A stretch of 64,000 nt of DNA from Chloroflexota bacterium (GCA_011322445.1 DRMV01000032.1:62001-126000); one strand, 5' to 3'. Counted from the stretch's first letter, positions 49,263 to 58,755 are shown. Numbers and translations are program-made. Notes: generated from the letters alone by a model not told the origin.

Positions 49263-50092
49263 ACGGCAACCACGCGATCGTGCCCGGCGAGGTCGGGCAG
49301 GACGCGCGTCTCGGCTTTGGGGAAGGCCGCGAGGGCCGCGACGCGGGCGGCTTCCCCCTGGTCGGCGGCAATTTCCAGCAGCAGCAGGCCGCCCGGGGCC
49401 AGGCGGCTACGGGCCTGGGCCAACAGGCGGCGGATGAGCGCGAGGCCGTCCGGGCCACCGTCCAGGGCTCCCCGCGGCTCGTGGCGCGCCACCGGCAGCG
49501 CATTCAGCGCCTCGGTGGGAATGTAGGGCGGGTTGGCGACGATAAGGTCGAAGGGGCCGGGAGCCGCCGCGAGCAGGTCGGTTTGCAGCCAGACAATGCG
49601 GTCGGCCACCTGGTAGCGGCGGGCGTTGTCGGCGGCCACGGCCAAGGCCGCGAGGCTGATATCGGTGGCTGTGATGCAAGCGCCGGCGATTTCCGCGGCC
49701 AGCGTCACGGCAATGATGCCACTGCCGGTGCCCACGTCGGCGGCGCGGCGGCGGGTGGGGTGCTGACGCAGCCACGCCAGCGCAAGTTCCACTAAGGTTT
49801 CGGTTTCCGGCCGCGGGATGAGCACCGCCGGGGTGAGGGCAAATTTCCGCCCGTAGAAGTGCCAGTAGCCCAGGACGTAGGGCAACGGCTCGCCCTGCGC
49901 CAGGCGGGTGCACGCGCGGCGCAAACGCCGGTGCTGGCGGGGCGTCAGGCGGGCTTCAGGGTGCGCCAACAGCCACGCACGGTCGCGGTGGAGCACCGCC
50001 GCGAGCAGGGTTTGGGCATCCAGCGCGGCGGTCTCGCTGTGGGGGGCGAGGGCGGCTTGGGCTTCGGCTAAGGCAGCGGTTATGGTGAGCAT
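49244..50092 (-). CDS. prmC: Peptide chain release factor N5-glutamine methyltransferase
   Basis: Methylates the GGQ glutamine of release factors. The ATG at 50092 gives 282 residues with an N-terminal helical domain (PLPYVLGYWHFYGRKFALTP), VLIPRPETETLVELAL, motif I AADVGTGSGIIAVTLA and the catalytic NPPY in DLIVANPPYIPTEAL. It follows prfA, its substrate gene, by 37 nt. The last codons fall inside a tandem array. Confidence 0.95.
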   Translation of the reverse strand: MLTITAALAEAQAALAPHSETAALDAQTLLAAVLHRDRAWLLAHPEARLTPRQHRRLRRACTRLAQGEPLPYVLGYWHFYGRKFALTPAVLIPRPETETLVELALAWLRQHPTRRRAADVGTGSGIIAVTLAAEIAGACITATDISLAALAVAADNARRYQVADRIVWLQTDLLAAAPGPFDLIVANPPYIPTEALNALPVARHEPRGALDGGPDGLALIRRLLAQARSRLAPGGLLLLEIAADQGEAARVAALAAFPKAETRVLPDLAGHDRVVAVVIPDS

Positions 50093-50129
50093 GGGGGCAC
50101 TGCAATGAAGACCTATCAGGGCGATGCTT

Positions 50130-51197
50130 TTACGCGTCTTCCAGCGCGGCCAGGCGCTCGGCTTCCTCGCGGGTGGCAAGTTCGTCGATGAACTCATCCA
50201 ATTCCCCGTCGAGCACCGCGGGCAGGTTGTAAACCGATTTGTTGATGCGGTGGTCGGTGACGCGCGATTGGGGGAAGTTGTAGGTGCGAATTTTCTCGGA
50301 ACGCTCACCCGTGCCCACCTGCGAGCGGCGGGCGGCTTCCTGCTCGGCGCGGCGGCGGGACTCTTCCATCTCGTACAGGCGGGCTTTGAGGATGCTCATC
50401 GCCCGCAGTTTGTTCTGCAACTGCGAGCGCTCGTCCTGGCAGGCCACCACAATGCCAGTGGGCAGATGCGTGATGCGCACCGCGGTGGCGTTTTTCTGCA
50501 CGTTTTGCCCGCCGGCACCCGCGGATTTGTAGACGTCGATTTTGATGTCTTTGTCGGGGATTTCGATTTCCACGTCGTCCACCTCGGCCAGCACAGCCAC
50601 GGTGGCAGTGGACGTGTGAATGCGCCCCTGCGATTCGGTGGTGGGCACCCGCTGGACACGGTGCACGCCGGCTTCGTATTTCAGGCGAGAATACGCGCCC
50701 TGGCCTTTGATCAGGAAAGTGATTTCCTTGAAACCGCCCAGGCCAGTTTCGTTGGCCGACATCACTTCCACCTTCCAGCCCTGGCGCTCCGCGTAGCGGG
50801 TGTACATGCGGAAAAGGTCAGCCGCAAACAAGGCTGCTTCTTCGCCGCCGGTGCCCGCCCGGATTTCAATAATGACGTTGCGGTCGTCGCGCGGGTCTTT
50901 GGGCAGCAACATGCGCTTGATTTCTTCTTCCAGTTGCGCTTTGCGAGGCTCCAACTCGTCCACCTCGGCCTTGGCGAGTTCCTTGAGTTCGGGGTCGTCG
51001 CCCTCTTCCACCATCTGGCGGGCTTCCTCAAGCTGGGTCAACACACGGCGGTATTCTTTCGCCTTTTGCACCAACGGCTCCAGTTCAGCGCGCTCCTTGG
51101 CAAGTTCTGCCGCGCGCTTATAGTCGTCGCCCACTTCTGCCAACGCCTGATCAATTTCGGCAAAACGCTTCTCAATGCCGGCAAGTTTGTCCAACAT
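50130..51197 (-). CDS. prfA: Peptide chain release factor 1
   Basis: Terminates translation at UAA and UAG. The 355-residue product has coiled N-terminal helices, [39 protein letters not shown] and the catalytic GGQ in [16 protein letters not shown], then the downstream Arg-rich segment. GAGGAG lies upstream. The TATAAT promoter at 51232 serves it and probably prmC. Confidence 0.96.
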   Translation of the reverse strand: MLDKLAGIEKRFAEIDQALAEVGDDYKRAAELAKERAELEPLVQKAKEYRRVLTQLEEARQMVEEGDDPELKELAKAEVDELEPRKAQLEEEIKRMLLPKDPRDDRNVIIEIRAGTGGEEAALFAADLFRMYTRYAERQGWKVEVMSANETGLGGFKEITFLIKGQGAYSRLKYEAGVHRVQRVPTTESQGRIHTSTATVAVLAEVDDVEIEIPDKDIKIDVYKSAGAGGQNVQKNATAVRITHLPTGIVVACQDERSQLQNKLRAMSILKARLYEMEESRRRAEQEAARRSQVGTGERSEKIRTYNFPQSRVTDHRINKSVYNLPAVLDGELDEFIDELATREEAERLAALEDA

Positions 51198-51231
51198 ACG
51201 CGGGTTCTCCTCAACGCAGGGATGCGCGTTG

Positions 51232-51240
51232 ATTATACCA
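51232..51240 (-). promoter_or_regulatory. Extended -10 promoter of prfA (TGG-TATAAT)
   Basis: On the minus strand TGG is followed by a perfect TATAAT (complement of 51232-51237), 34 bases before the prfA ATG. It lies just past the end of folE. Confidence 0.6.
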
Positions 51241-51251
51241 GCGCGAGCACC

Positions 51252-51884
51252 TTACAGGCTCAGCGGCTCGGCCCCGCGACCGATATTCGCCAGGAATTCA
51301 TTGCGGGTGGCCGGGTTGGTGCGGAAACTCCCCAACATCGTCGAAGTCACCATGCGCGCATCATGCTTCTTCACGCCGCGAATCATGGCGCACATGTGGA
51401 AGGCTTCCATCACCACGGCCACGCCCTGGGGGTGCAGCAGTTCGTCCAGGAAATCGGCCACCTGGCGGGTGAGGCGTTCCTGCACCTGCAGGCGGCGGGC
51501 GAACATATCCACGATGCGGGGGATTTTGGAAAGCCCCAACACGCGCCCGTTGGGAATGTAGGCCACATGGGCGCGGCCGATGAACGGCAGCATGTGGTGT
51601 TCACACAGCGAATAAAACTCGATGTCGCGCACAATGACCATTTCGTCATAATCTACTTCGAAGAGGGCGTCGTTCACCAGCGCGACGGGGTCGGTGCGGT
51701 AACCGGCGAGCAACTCGCCATACATGCGGGCCACGCGGTCGGGGGTGCCTTGCAGCCCCTCCCGCTGGGGGTCTTCACCCACCGCTGCGAGAATATTGGT
51801 CACCGCGGTGCGGATGCGCGCTTCGTCAATTTCGCCGGAAAGCAACGCCGCGGCATCATGAAGGGAAGAATCAGGAAAGTTCAT
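51252..51884 (-). CDS. folE: GTP cyclohydrolase I
   Basis: First step of folate synthesis, GTP to dihydroneopterin triphosphate. The ATG at 51884 with GAGAGG upstream gives 210 residues. Signatures are [20 protein letters not shown], the zinc site [42 protein letters not shown], and [18 protein letters not shown]. It is the common zinc type. It lies divergent from the FTR1 gene. The FolB and FolK genes are at 7.4-8.2 kb. Confidence 0.96.
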   Translation of the reverse strand: MNFPDSSLHDAAALLSGEIDEARIRTAVTNILAAVGEDPQREGLQGTPDRVARMYGELLAGYRTDPVALVNDALFEVDYDEMVIVRDIEFYSLCEHHMLPFIGRAHVAYIPNGRVLGLSKIPRIVDMFARRLQVQERLTRQVADFLDELLHPQGVAVVMEAFHMCAMIRGVKKHDARMVTSTMLGSFRTNPATRNEFLANIGRGAEPLSL

Positions 51885-51954
51885 GCTCAACCTCTCAAAC
51901 CCATACAGATTGCGAACAGGATAACGGGTTCATTTTACCACCTTTTTTCTCTAT

Positions 51955-51963
51955 TGTTATGAT
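51955..51963 (+). promoter_or_regulatory. Extended -10 promoter of the FTR1 gene (TGT-TATGAT)
   Basis: TGT then TATGAT (51958-51963), in a strongly AT-rich stretch at 51930-51990. The leader would be about 40 nt and carries GGAGGG before the GTG start. A weak dyad (AAATTTGAACAATTG) follows, but I would not assign it to a named regulator. Confidence 0.45.
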
Positions 51964-52011
51964 AAAATTTGAACAATTGTATCCGCCACATTTTCTCATG
52001 GAGGGTCTTCT

Positions 52012-52833
52012 GTGTTTCCAGGCTATCTCCTTGCGCTGCGCGAAGGGTTAGAAGCCGCGCTGATCATCGGCATGGTGCTCAGCGCCTTGCACAAAACCGG
52101 CCGGCGTGCCCTGGCCTCGGCAATATGGTGGGGCGTGGGCAGCGCCGCCCTGGTAGGGGTCGGGGTTGCCGTTTTACTCACCCGGTGGGGGCTCACCCTG
52201 GCAGGCCACGCCGGTGCGGCCTTCGAAGGCGCGACCATGTTCGCGGCCGCGGGCATTCTGACGTGGATGCTTTTTTGGATGAAAGGCCATGCCGCCGATT
52301 TGCAACAAACCGTGGCCCAGCGTGTGGCTGCCGCCGCGGGCCAAGGAAACGCCCGTGCCCTTTACGGCCTGGCCTTCTTCGCCGTGCTGAGGGAAGGGCT
52401 GGAACTGGCGCTTTTCCTCAGCGCCGCCGCCTTCACCTCTACCGCCGCGCAGACGGCTTTCGGCGCTTTGTTGGGGCTGGCAACCGCCGCCGGGCTGGGG
52501 TGGGCGCTTTTCACCGCCACCCTCCGGCTCAACCTGCGCCGCTTTTTCCGGGTAACGACCGTGCTCCTTTTCCTGTTCGCGGCCGGTTTGGTCGCCAACG
52601 GCGTGCACGAATGGAACGAAATTGGCTGGATTCCCGCAGGGATAGAGCACCTGTGGAACACGGCGACGCTGCTGCGCGAGGCATCGCCGCTGGGCAGTGT
52701 GCTGACCGCGCTGTTTGGCTATCGTGCCAGCCCCTCCCTGAGCGCCGTGTTGGCCTACGTTGGCTACATCGCCGCGGCGGCCACAGGGCTGCGTTTCACC
52801 CACCGCCCAACCGACCGCCCCGACGCCGCCTGA
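52012..52833 (+). CDS. FTR1 family iron permease
   Basis: Ferric iron importer of the FTR1/EfeU type. The GTG at 52012 with GGAGGG upstream gives 273 residues and about seven membrane helices. The two iron-binding RExxE motifs are REGLEA (residues 10-15) and REGLEL (about 127-132). EfeU works with EfeO and EfeB, but neither is adjacent, so the permease is alone. No cupredoxin or peroxidase domain is fused. Confidence 0.93.
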   Translation: MFPGYLLALREGLEAALIIGMVLSALHKTGRRALASAIWWGVGSAALVGVGVAVLLTRWGLTLAGHAGAAFEGATMFAAAGILTWMLFWMKGHAADLQQTVAQRVAAAAGQGNARALYGLAFFAVLREGLELALFLSAAAFTSTAAQTAFGALLGLATAAGLGWALFTATLRLNLRRFFRVTTVLLFLFAAGLVANGVHEWNEIGWIPAGIEHLWNTATLLREASPLGSVLTALFGYRASPSLSAVLAYVGYIAAAATGLRFTHRPTDRPDAA

Positions 52834-52845
52834 GCCCGCAGGCGG

Positions 52846-52851
52846 TATAAT
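52846..52851 (+). promoter_or_regulatory. -10 box (TATAAT) six bases before the SDR start, probably leaderless
   Basis: A perfect TATAAT ends six bases before the ATG at 52858. The expected start site is at the ATG. No TGn extension and no good -35 were seen, so support is weaker than for minC and dsbA. Confidence 0.5.
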
Positions 52852-52857
52852 GAACCC

Positions 52858-53787
52858 ATGCACATTCTGGTTACAGGCAGCACCGATTTTGTGGGGCAGG
52901 CGGTCATCCGCCACCTGGCGTTAGCCGGGCACCGCTTGCGAGCGCTCATCCCGCCGGGGCCGGAAGGCCCTGCCCTGCCCCCTGGGGTTCCGGTCGAAGC
53001 CATTCTCACCGCCCCCGACGATGTGCGCGGCCTGCGTGCAGCCCTGGCAGGGGTCGACGCGGTGGTTTCCGTGTCGGGCGCAAGGCTACCCGCCCCTGAC
53101 GAAGACCCCTTAGGGTTGGTACACCACATCCAGGCCCTGACCGAAGCCGCCGCCGACGCCCACACCCCCGCCATCCTGCACCTGAGCACCTTGGGCGCCG
53201 AGCCTTCCTCGGCCTTTCCATGGTTCAAAGCCCACGGGTTGGCCGAACTCGCCTTGCAGCGCAGCGGCGTGCCGCTCACCGTGTTCCGCATTGGCATGCC
53301 TTTTGGCGCGGGCGACGCCTTTAGCACCACCTTCGCGTTGCTACTCCACGCCGCACCGGTCTTCCCGCTGCCAGCAGGCGGCAAAACCCTGCTGCACCCC
53401 CTGTGGGTGGAAGACCTGGCAGCCACCGTGGCCCTCACGGTAGAAACCCGCCCCCCGCGCGGGGAAACCCTCGCCATCGGCGGGCCGGAACACCTCAGCC
53501 TGCAAGAGACCGCCGAAATCCTGAGCCGTGCCCTTGGCCTGCGCCGCCGCTTCGTCGGTGCGCCCCCTGCCTACCTGCGCCACCTGATCACCTGGTTACG
53601 CTATTTCTTCCCCCGCCTTCCCGTTTCTTCGTTCTGGCTGGATTACTTCGCCGCCGACCGCATCGCCCCGGCCGACACCTTGCCCCGTGAATTTGGCCTG
53701 TTGCCCGAGCGCTTCGCCCACCGCCTGCAACACCTGGAAGGCGTGCCCTGGCGCAAGCGCCTGCTCCACACCCTGCTTGCGAGGTAA
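52858..53787 (+). CDS. NAD(P)-binding SDR/NmrA-like protein
   Basis: The 309-residue product starts MHILVTGSTDFVGQAVIRHL. The Rossmann glycine motif is TGSTDFVG: the second glycine of the usual TGxTGxxG is Asp, which may weaken dinucleotide binding. Later segments GVDAVVSVSGA, ILHLSTLGAEP, RIGMPFGAGDAF and LHPLWVEDLAATVAL fit the atypical SDR NDUFA9-like group. Substrate is unknown. It is followed after 3 nt by the GNAT-like gene. Confidence 0.8.
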   Translation: MHILVTGSTDFVGQAVIRHLALAGHRLRALIPPGPEGPALPPGVPVEAILTAPDDVRGLRAALAGVDAVVSVSGARLPAPDEDPLGLVHHIQALTEAAADAHTPAILHLSTLGAEPSSAFPWFKAHGLAELALQRSGVPLTVFRIGMPFGAGDAFSTTFALLLHAAPVFPLPAGGKTLLHPLWVEDLAATVALTVETRPPRGETLAIGGPEHLSLQETAEILSRALGLRRRFVGAPPAYLRHLITWLRYFFPRLPVSSFWLDYFAADRIAPADTLPREFGLLPERFAHRLQHLEGVPWRKRLLHTLLAR

Positions 53788-53790
53788 GCC

Positions 53791-54687
53791 ATGCGTCGCC
53801 TGAACCTGCACGGACAAACTTTCGAAATCCGCTTCCTGGAAAGCCCAACGGAGATGGACGCGGTCGAAGAAATTCAACGCGCCGTCTGGCCGGGGTCGGA
53901 AACCGATGTCGTGCCTTCCCACCTGCTGCTGACCATTGCCCACAACGGCGGCGTGGTGCTCGGCGCCTATCACCTGGAAAGCGGGCGCATGGCCGGCTTC
54001 GTTTACGGTTTCCCCTGCATGGCCGAAACCGCCGACGGCTGGCAGTTCAAACACTGCTCCCACCAGTTGGGGGTGCACCCCGACTTCCGCAACCTGGGGC
54101 TGAGTTTTCACCTCAAGCGCGCCCAATGGCAGTGGGTGCGCCACCAGGGGCTGCCGCTCATCACCTGGACGTACGACCCGCTGCTCAGCCGCAACGCCCA
54201 CCTCAACATCCGCAAACTGGGGGGCGTGTGCCGCACCTACCTGCGGGAAGTGTACGGCCAAATGCGGGACGGCCTGAACGCGGGGTTGCCTTCCGACCGG
54301 TTCCAGGTGGAATTGTGGGTAGAAGCGCCGCGCGTGCTGCGACGGCTGGAAACCGCGCCACCGCTCGCCCTCGACCTGGCACACTACCTGAGCGCCGGCG
54401 CGCAAATTCTCAACCCCTCCGCGCGCGGCGAAGGCGACTTCCCTGTGCCCATGCCGCCCCCCGCCCCCGCCGCTGGCGACCTGCTGTTGGTCGAAATTCC
54501 TTCCGACTTCCAGGCCCTGCGCGCCACCGACCGCGACCTGGCCCTCCGCTGGCGGCTGCACACCCGCGAAATCTTCGAAGATCTTTTTGCCCGCGGCTAC
54601 CTGGTGACCGACCACGTCTACCTGCCCGAACCTTTTCCGCGCAGTTTCTATGTTCTGACTCACGGTGAGGCCACATTAGGGGTATAA
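53791..54687 (+). CDS. COG3375-type GNAT-superfamily acetyltransferase
   Basis: The 298-residue product has a GNAT-like core at about 15-180: AVEEIQRAVWPGSETDVVPS, GAYHLESGRMAGFVYGF, the acetyl-CoA-type loop HQLGVHPDFRNLGLSFHLK, and TWTYDPLLSRNAHLNIRKLG. The TWTYDPL and NAHLNIRKLG segments are typical of the COG3375 family, whose members sit near amino-acid or cofactor genes in other genomes. Its substrate is unknown. It starts three bases after the SDR stop. Confidence 0.78.
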   Translation: MRRLNLHGQTFEIRFLESPTEMDAVEEIQRAVWPGSETDVVPSHLLLTIAHNGGVVLGAYHLESGRMAGFVYGFPCMAETADGWQFKHCSHQLGVHPDFRNLGLSFHLKRAQWQWVRHQGLPLITWTYDPLLSRNAHLNIRKLGGVCRTYLREVYGQMRDGLNAGLPSDRFQVELWVEAPRVLRRLETAPPLALDLAHYLSAGAQILNPSARGEGDFPVPMPPPAPAAGDLLLVEIPSDFQALRATDRDLALRWRLHTREIFEDLFARGYLVTDHVYLPEPFPRSFYVLTHGEATLGV

Positions 54688-54688
54688 T
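54683..54688 (+). promoter_or_regulatory. -10 box (TATAAT) of the GT4 glycosyltransferase gene
   Basis: A perfect TATAAT overlaps the stop codon of the preceding gene. The leader would be about 53 nt. No -35 consensus was seen. Confidence 0.5.
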
Positions 54689-54747
54689 TGCGCTCGCGTC
54701 AGGGCTATCCTGGCGCCATCCCAAACCAAAGCACGCTCATACCTGCC

Positions 54748-56025
54748 ATGCACATTGGCTTTGTTGCCACCCGTTTCGCGGGCACCGATGGCGTTTCGCT
54801 GGAAACCACCAAGTGGCGCGCCATTCTGGAGCGGCTGGGACATACCGCTTATTTTTGCGCCGGGGAGTTGGACGAAGACCACCTCCCCGGTATGCGCGTC
54901 CCCGAGATGCACTTCCAGCACCCGGAAATTCGCGCCCTGCACGACCAGGCTTTCGGCCACGCCCCGCTGCCCGCCGACTTTTACCCTCGCCTGGAAGCCA
55001 CCGCTGAGGCTATTCTTACCGCCCTGCACCGCTTCGTTGCCACCTTCCGCATCGACTTACTCGTCACCGAAAACGCCCTCACCATCCCGATGAACCTGCC
55101 GTTAGGGGTGGCGCTGCGGCGGCTGATCGCCGAGACCCACATCCCCACCTGGGCGCACCATCACGATTTCTACTGGGAGCGGGCACGCTTTCAGGGAAGC
55201 CCGGCAGCCGACGTGCTCGAAGAAGCCTTCCCGCCCGCGCTGCCGGAAGTGCGCCACATCGTCATCAACCGTCCGGCGCAGCGCGACCTGCAAGCCCGCC
55301 GGGGGCTGGAAAGCACGGTCATCCCCAACGTTTTCGACTTCAACCGCGCCGCGATTGGCATCACCGCCGCCAACCGCGACCTGCGCGCCCACCTGGGCCT
55401 GAGCGACGACCATTTGCTCATTCTCCAGCCCACGCGGGTGGTGCCGCGCAAAGGCATCGAGCACGCCATTGCCTTGGTGCGCGAACTGCGCCGCCGCAAA
55501 CGCCAACTGTTGGGCAAAGAGCCGGTGCTGGTGGTCAGCCACCACGCGGGCGACGAGGGCATGGACTACCTCGAACACCTGCAAACCTTAGCACGGCGCT
55601 GGCGGGTGCCCTTTTACTACACCCCCCACCATTTCTACGCCCGCCCGCCGCGCGACAACGGCGCCCCGGCCTACAGCCTGTGGGATGCCTACGTCCACGC
55701 CGACTTCGTCACCTACCCCAGCCGTTACGAAGGCTTTGGCAACGCGCTGCTGGAAGCCATCTACTTCCGCCTGCCGATGCTGGTCAACCGTTACAGCGTG
55801 TATGTGGAAGACATCGCGCCGTTAGGCTTCGACCTGGTGGAAATCGACGGAGAGGTCAACGCTGAAGCGGTGGAAGCGGTAGTCGAGGTGCTACGCGACC
55901 CGGTGCGCCGCCGCCGCATGGTCGAACACAACTACCAGCTGGCGCGCGAGCACTTTTCCTACGAAGCCGTGCTGCCCACGTTCGAGCGGCTTCTCACCAC
56001 ACCATACCCCGCGCCGGCAGGGTAG
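54748..56025 (+). CDS. GT4 family glycosyltransferase
   Basis: The ATG at 54748 gives 425 residues starting MHIGFVATRFAGTDGVSLET, a GT-B glycosyltransferase N-terminus. The second domain has LILQPTRVVPRKGIEHAIAL, a nucleotide-sugar-type binding segment, and the EX7E-type motif in YPSRYEGFGNALLEAIYFRL. The N-terminal form resembles glycosyltransferases of glycosylglycerate (compatible solute) synthesis, but I cannot assign the product. A strong terminator follows. Confidence 0.85.
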   Translation: MHIGFVATRFAGTDGVSLETTKWRAILERLGHTAYFCAGELDEDHLPGMRVPEMHFQHPEIRALHDQAFGHAPLPADFYPRLEATAEAILTALHRFVATFRIDLLVTENALTIPMNLPLGVALRRLIAETHIPTWAHHHDFYWERARFQGSPAADVLEEAFPPALPEVRHIVINRPAQRDLQARRGLESTVIPNVFDFNRAAIGITAANRDLRAHLGLSDDHLLILQPTRVVPRKGIEHAIALVRELRRRKRQLLGKEPVLVVSHHAGDEGMDYLEHLQTLARRWRVPFYYTPHHFYARPPRDNGAPAYSLWDAYVHADFVTYPSRYEGFGNALLEAIYFRLPMLVNRYSVYVEDIAPLGFDLVEIDGEVNAEAVEAVVEVLRDPVRRRRMVEHNYQLAREHFSYEAVLPTFERLLTTPYPAPAG

Positions 56026-56064
56026 CCTTCCCCAACCAACAACCCACCCCAACCGTTAAACCAA

Positions 56065-56104
56065 CCCCGAGGCAGGGACTTTCCCTGCCTCGGGGAGTTT
56101 TTTT
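56065..56104 (+). terminator. Intrinsic terminator after the GT4 gene
   Basis: Perfect 13-base stem CCCCGAGGCAGGG / CCCTGCCTCGGGG with a five-base loop, then AG and seven T. It ends the plus-strand SDR-GNAT-GT4 unit. Confidence 0.93.
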
Positions 56105-56148
56105 GGGATTGCCTTCAGCCGCGCCGGGCGCGCTTCGAGCCCTTTAGG

Positions 56149-56379
56149 CTATACGAAAAGCGCGGCGGGCGGCAGAGCCGTCAGATGCCCCCAGCGGGTG
56201 GTAGCAAGAAGATAGCAAGCGAAAATCACGAACAGCACCAGCAAGAGCATGCCGCAACCCACGCCGCTGCACGAACAGCCTTTGCCAAACCCAAAGCGCT
56301 CTTCCAAAAACTCGAACAGCCAGGTGAGCAACACCAGGCGCAACAGGCCACCTAAGCAGCCGGGGCGATCGTTATTCAT
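56149..56379 (-). CDS. Small Cys-rich membrane protein coupled to the SPFH gene
   Basis: The 76-residue product has two hydrophobic segments (LGGLLRLVLLTWLFEFL and MLLLVLFVIFACYLLA) flanking a KGCSCSGVGCG loop with four cysteines. It may bind a metal or form disulfides, but this is unproven. The start overlaps the SPFH stop by 4 nt (ATGA), so the two proteins are probably made together. Confidence 0.7.
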   Translation of the reverse strand: MNNDRPGCLGGLLRLVLLTWLFEFLEERFGFGKGCSCSGVGCGMLLLVLFVIFACYLLATTRWGHLTALPPAALFV

Positions 56380-57434
56380 GGCTGAGCCTCCTGCGGGGTG
56401 GGCGTGGGTGTGGCCGTCGGCGCGGGCGTCATGGAAGGTAACGGCAACAGGTACGGGGCGTCGTTCGGCACCAGCATCACCTGCACGCCCGGCGCGAGTT
56501 TTTCGATGTACTGGTAGGTGAGCAGGTCAGGGTTATTTTGCAACACCTCGGCAATCAACTGCAAAGCCTGGGCTTCAGCCTGAGCCTGGATGACGCGCGC
56601 CTGGGCATCGCCTTTGGCCTTGATGACTGCCGCATCGGCCTGGCCTTGCGCCACCTGCCGGGCCTGTTCGGCTTCCTGCTTTTTCTGCTCGACCACAAAC
56701 TTGGCCTGCAACGCTTTCTGCTCGGCAATCTGCTTTTGTTCAATGGCCTGAGCATATTCATCGGTGAAGGCAATGTTTCGCAGCACAAAGCCTTCCAAAG
56801 TCAGGCCGTTCTCTTCCAGCCGCTGCGCCAGGGTCTTGGAAATCATCTGCTCCAGTTCAAAACGCTTGGTGCTGATGACCTCCTCGATGCGGAACTGAGA
56901 AACCGCATCGCGAATCACCCCCCGCACCAGGGGGCGCACCAGTTCATGGGCATAGCGGTCTTGCCAGGCAATGTGTACTTCGACCACTTTGGCAGGGTCG
57001 ATGGAGAAAATCACCGAGGCATCCATATACACCAATTGGCCATCTGCCGTGCGCGCTTTGATGGAATCATCGCCTTCCACTGCGCCTTCGCTCGGCGTGG
57101 ACGACATGGTGTAAGTTTGTTTGGAAATCGGGTAGTAAACCACGTACTCCACATAAGGCACAATCCAGTGCAAACCGGGTGTGAGTGCCTGCGAGCGGTA
57201 GCCGGTGGGGGAAAGCGCCGAAATCACCACCCCGCGTTCCTGGGGTGGCACGAAGACCAGCCCCGCGCCCACGGTGGTCACCAAAATAGCCGCCGCAGCG
57301 AGGGCCAACAACGTACGCACCAGGGACTTGACAGGCTGGTGGCGGGTAGCACGCACCACCAACAGCCCTAACACCCCCAACGCCCCCAGCCAGAGCAGGC
57401 CGCTCAAACCGCGTACAACGCTTACAAGGTCCAC
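56376..57434 (-). CDS. SPFH/prohibitin-family membrane protein
   Basis: Membrane scaffold protein of the stomatin/prohibitin/flotillin group. The GTG at 57434 with AAGGAGG upstream gives 352 residues. Two N-terminal membrane helices (about 10-27 and 40-60) precede the SPFH domain (VFVPPQERGVVISALSPTGY ... AVSQFRIEEVISTKRFELE). A coiled-coil follows with KQIAEQKALQAKFVVEQKKQ, then a Pro-Thr tail (APTATPTPTP). Such proteins often associate with FtsH-type proteases; none is here. Confidence 0.9.
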   Translation of the reverse strand: MDLVSVVRGLSGLLWLGALGVLGLLVVRATRHQPVKSLVRTLLALAAAAILVTTVGAGLVFVPPQERGVVISALSPTGYRSQALTPGLHWIVPYVEYVVYYPISKQTYTMSSTPSEGAVEGDDSIKARTADGQLVYMDASVIFSIDPAKVVEVHIAWQDRYAHELVRPLVRGVIRDAVSQFRIEEVISTKRFELEQMISKTLAQRLEENGLTLEGFVLRNIAFTDEYAQAIEQKQIAEQKALQAKFVVEQKKQEAEQARQVAQGQADAAVIKAKGDAQARVIQAQAEAQALQLIAEVLQNNPDLLTYQYIEKLAPGVQVMLVPNDAPYLLPLPSMTPAPTATPTPTPQEAQP

Positions 57435-57626
57435 ATCTTCCTCCTTCGTTCAGTCGAGTTGCCCAAACAACGGCTCCATTCTATCATAAGCGCCCCTTCG
57501 GCCCGGCAGAAGTCCGAAGCGGGGCAAGACAGAGCAAAAGTAACTTTCCGAGCACCCCAAAGTGCTCCCCGCCCCAACACGGTGGCTTTCAACGGCGCTC
57601 GGACGCGCCTTCGGGCAAAGGCTTAC

Positions 57627-57652
57627 AAAAAAGCCCCGCCTGAGGCGGGGCC
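57627..57652 (-). terminator. Intrinsic terminator after gapA
   Basis: On the minus strand: stem GCCCCGCC / GGCGGGGC with a three-base loop, followed by TTTTTT. It is 24 bases after the gapA stop. The sequence between this and the SPFH start has TATGAT and TAGAAT as possible -10 boxes near 57482-57490 on the minus strand. Confidence 0.9.
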
Positions 57653-57675
57653 AGAACGCAATACCAGCCAGGCGT

Positions 57676-58701
57676 TTAGAGGCGCTTCGCCATCTTGGCC
57701 GCCAGGTCGGCCACACGACACGAGTAGCCCCACTCGTTGTCGTACCACGACAACACCTTGACCAAATTGCCCTGCACCACGGTGGTGTTCTGAGCATCCA
57801 CAATGGAAGAGCGCGGGTCGCCCTTGTAGTCCGAAGAAACCAACGGCTCGGTCGAGAAGCCAAGAATGCCCTTCATGGCGCCTTCCGCAGCGGCTTTGAA
57901 CGCCGCGTTGACCTCTTCGGCCGTGGTTTCTTTCTCGACCACCGTGACGAAATCGATCACCGAGACGGTGGACGTCGGCACCCGGATGGACATGGCGTCG
58001 AACTTGCCTTGCAGTTCGGGAATGACCTTCCCCACGGCTTTGGCCGCGCCCGTGGTCGTGGGGATGATGTTGATGCCCGCGGCACGCGCCCGGCGGAAAT
58101 CCTTGTGATGCGCCAGGTCCAGGATGCGCTGGTCGTTGGTGTAGGAATGCACGGTGGTCATGTAGCCTTTGACAATGCCAAAATTGTCGTTGATGATCTT
58201 TGCCACCGGCGCAAAGCAGTTGGTCGTGCAGGAAGCATTGGAAACGACATCGTGCTTGGCGGGGTCATAGAGGTCATCGTTCACCCCAAGCACTATCGTG
58301 ATATCTTCGTTTTTAGCCGGCGCCGAAATGATGACTTTCTTTGCGCCACCGTGCTCAATGTGCGAGCGGGCGCCGGGGTCGGCCGCGGCGTCGCGAAACA
58401 CGCCAGTGGATTCCACCACAATGTCCACCCCGAGGTCCTTCCAGGGCAACTTACGCGGGTCGCGCTCGGCAAACACCTTGACATGGTGGCCATTGATGAC
58501 CAAATCGCCGCCAACGACTTCCACCGTGCCATCAAAGTGGCCATAGTTGGAGTCGTGGGCAAAGAGATAGGCGTTCATCTCCGGCGGGAAAAGGTCGTTG
58601 ATCGCGACGACTTCCAGTTCATCGCCGTGGCGTTCCATAATGGCTTTCAAAACCTGGCGCCCGATGCGCCCAAAGCCGTTGATACCGATGCGTACGGTCA
58701 T
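57676..58701 (-). CDS. gapA: Glyceraldehyde-3-phosphate dehydrogenase (type I)
   Basis: Oxidises glyceraldehyde-3-phosphate in glycolysis. The ATG at 58701 has GGAGG upstream and gives 341 residues. It has the NAD motif [10 protein letters not shown], catalytic Cys158 in [25 protein letters not shown], the [18 protein letters not shown] segment, and [12 protein letters not shown]. The Asp in the AINDLF segment fits NAD preference. It is monocistronic with its own terminator. Confidence 0.97.
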   Translation of the reverse strand: MTVRIGINGFGRIGRQVLKAIMERHGDELEVVAINDLFPPEMNAYLFAHDSNYGHFDGTVEVVGGDLVINGHHVKVFAERDPRKLPWKDLGVDIVVESTGVFRDAAADPGARSHIEHGGAKKVIISAPAKNEDITIVLGVNDDLYDPAKHDVVSNASCTTNCFAPVAKIINDNFGIVKGYMTTVHSYTNDQRILDLAHHKDFRRARAAGINIIPTTTGAAKAVGKVIPELQGKFDAMSIRVPTSTVSVIDFVTVVEKETTAEEVNAAFKAAAEGAMKGILGFSTEPLVSSDYKGDPRSSIVDAQNTTVVQGNLVKVLSWYDNEWGYSCRVADLAAKMAKRL

Positions 58702-58746
58702 AGCCAACCTCCAAAGGGAAAAGTCAAAGACGGTTTCGGTAACTTA

Positions 58747-58755
58747 ATCATACCA
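58747..58755 (-). promoter_or_regulatory. Extended -10 promoter of gapA (TGG-TATGAT)
   Basis: On the minus strand TGG precedes TATGAT (complement of 58747-58752), 46 bases before the gapA ATG. The rest of the gap up to the tRNA gene (about 180 bases) holds a terminator and no supported gene. Confidence 0.5.

Noticed and set aside
51955..51995. Fur-type iron box upstream of the FTR1 permease
   Set aside because: The AT-rich dyad is too weak and does not match a Fur or DtxR consensus well enough to name a regulator.
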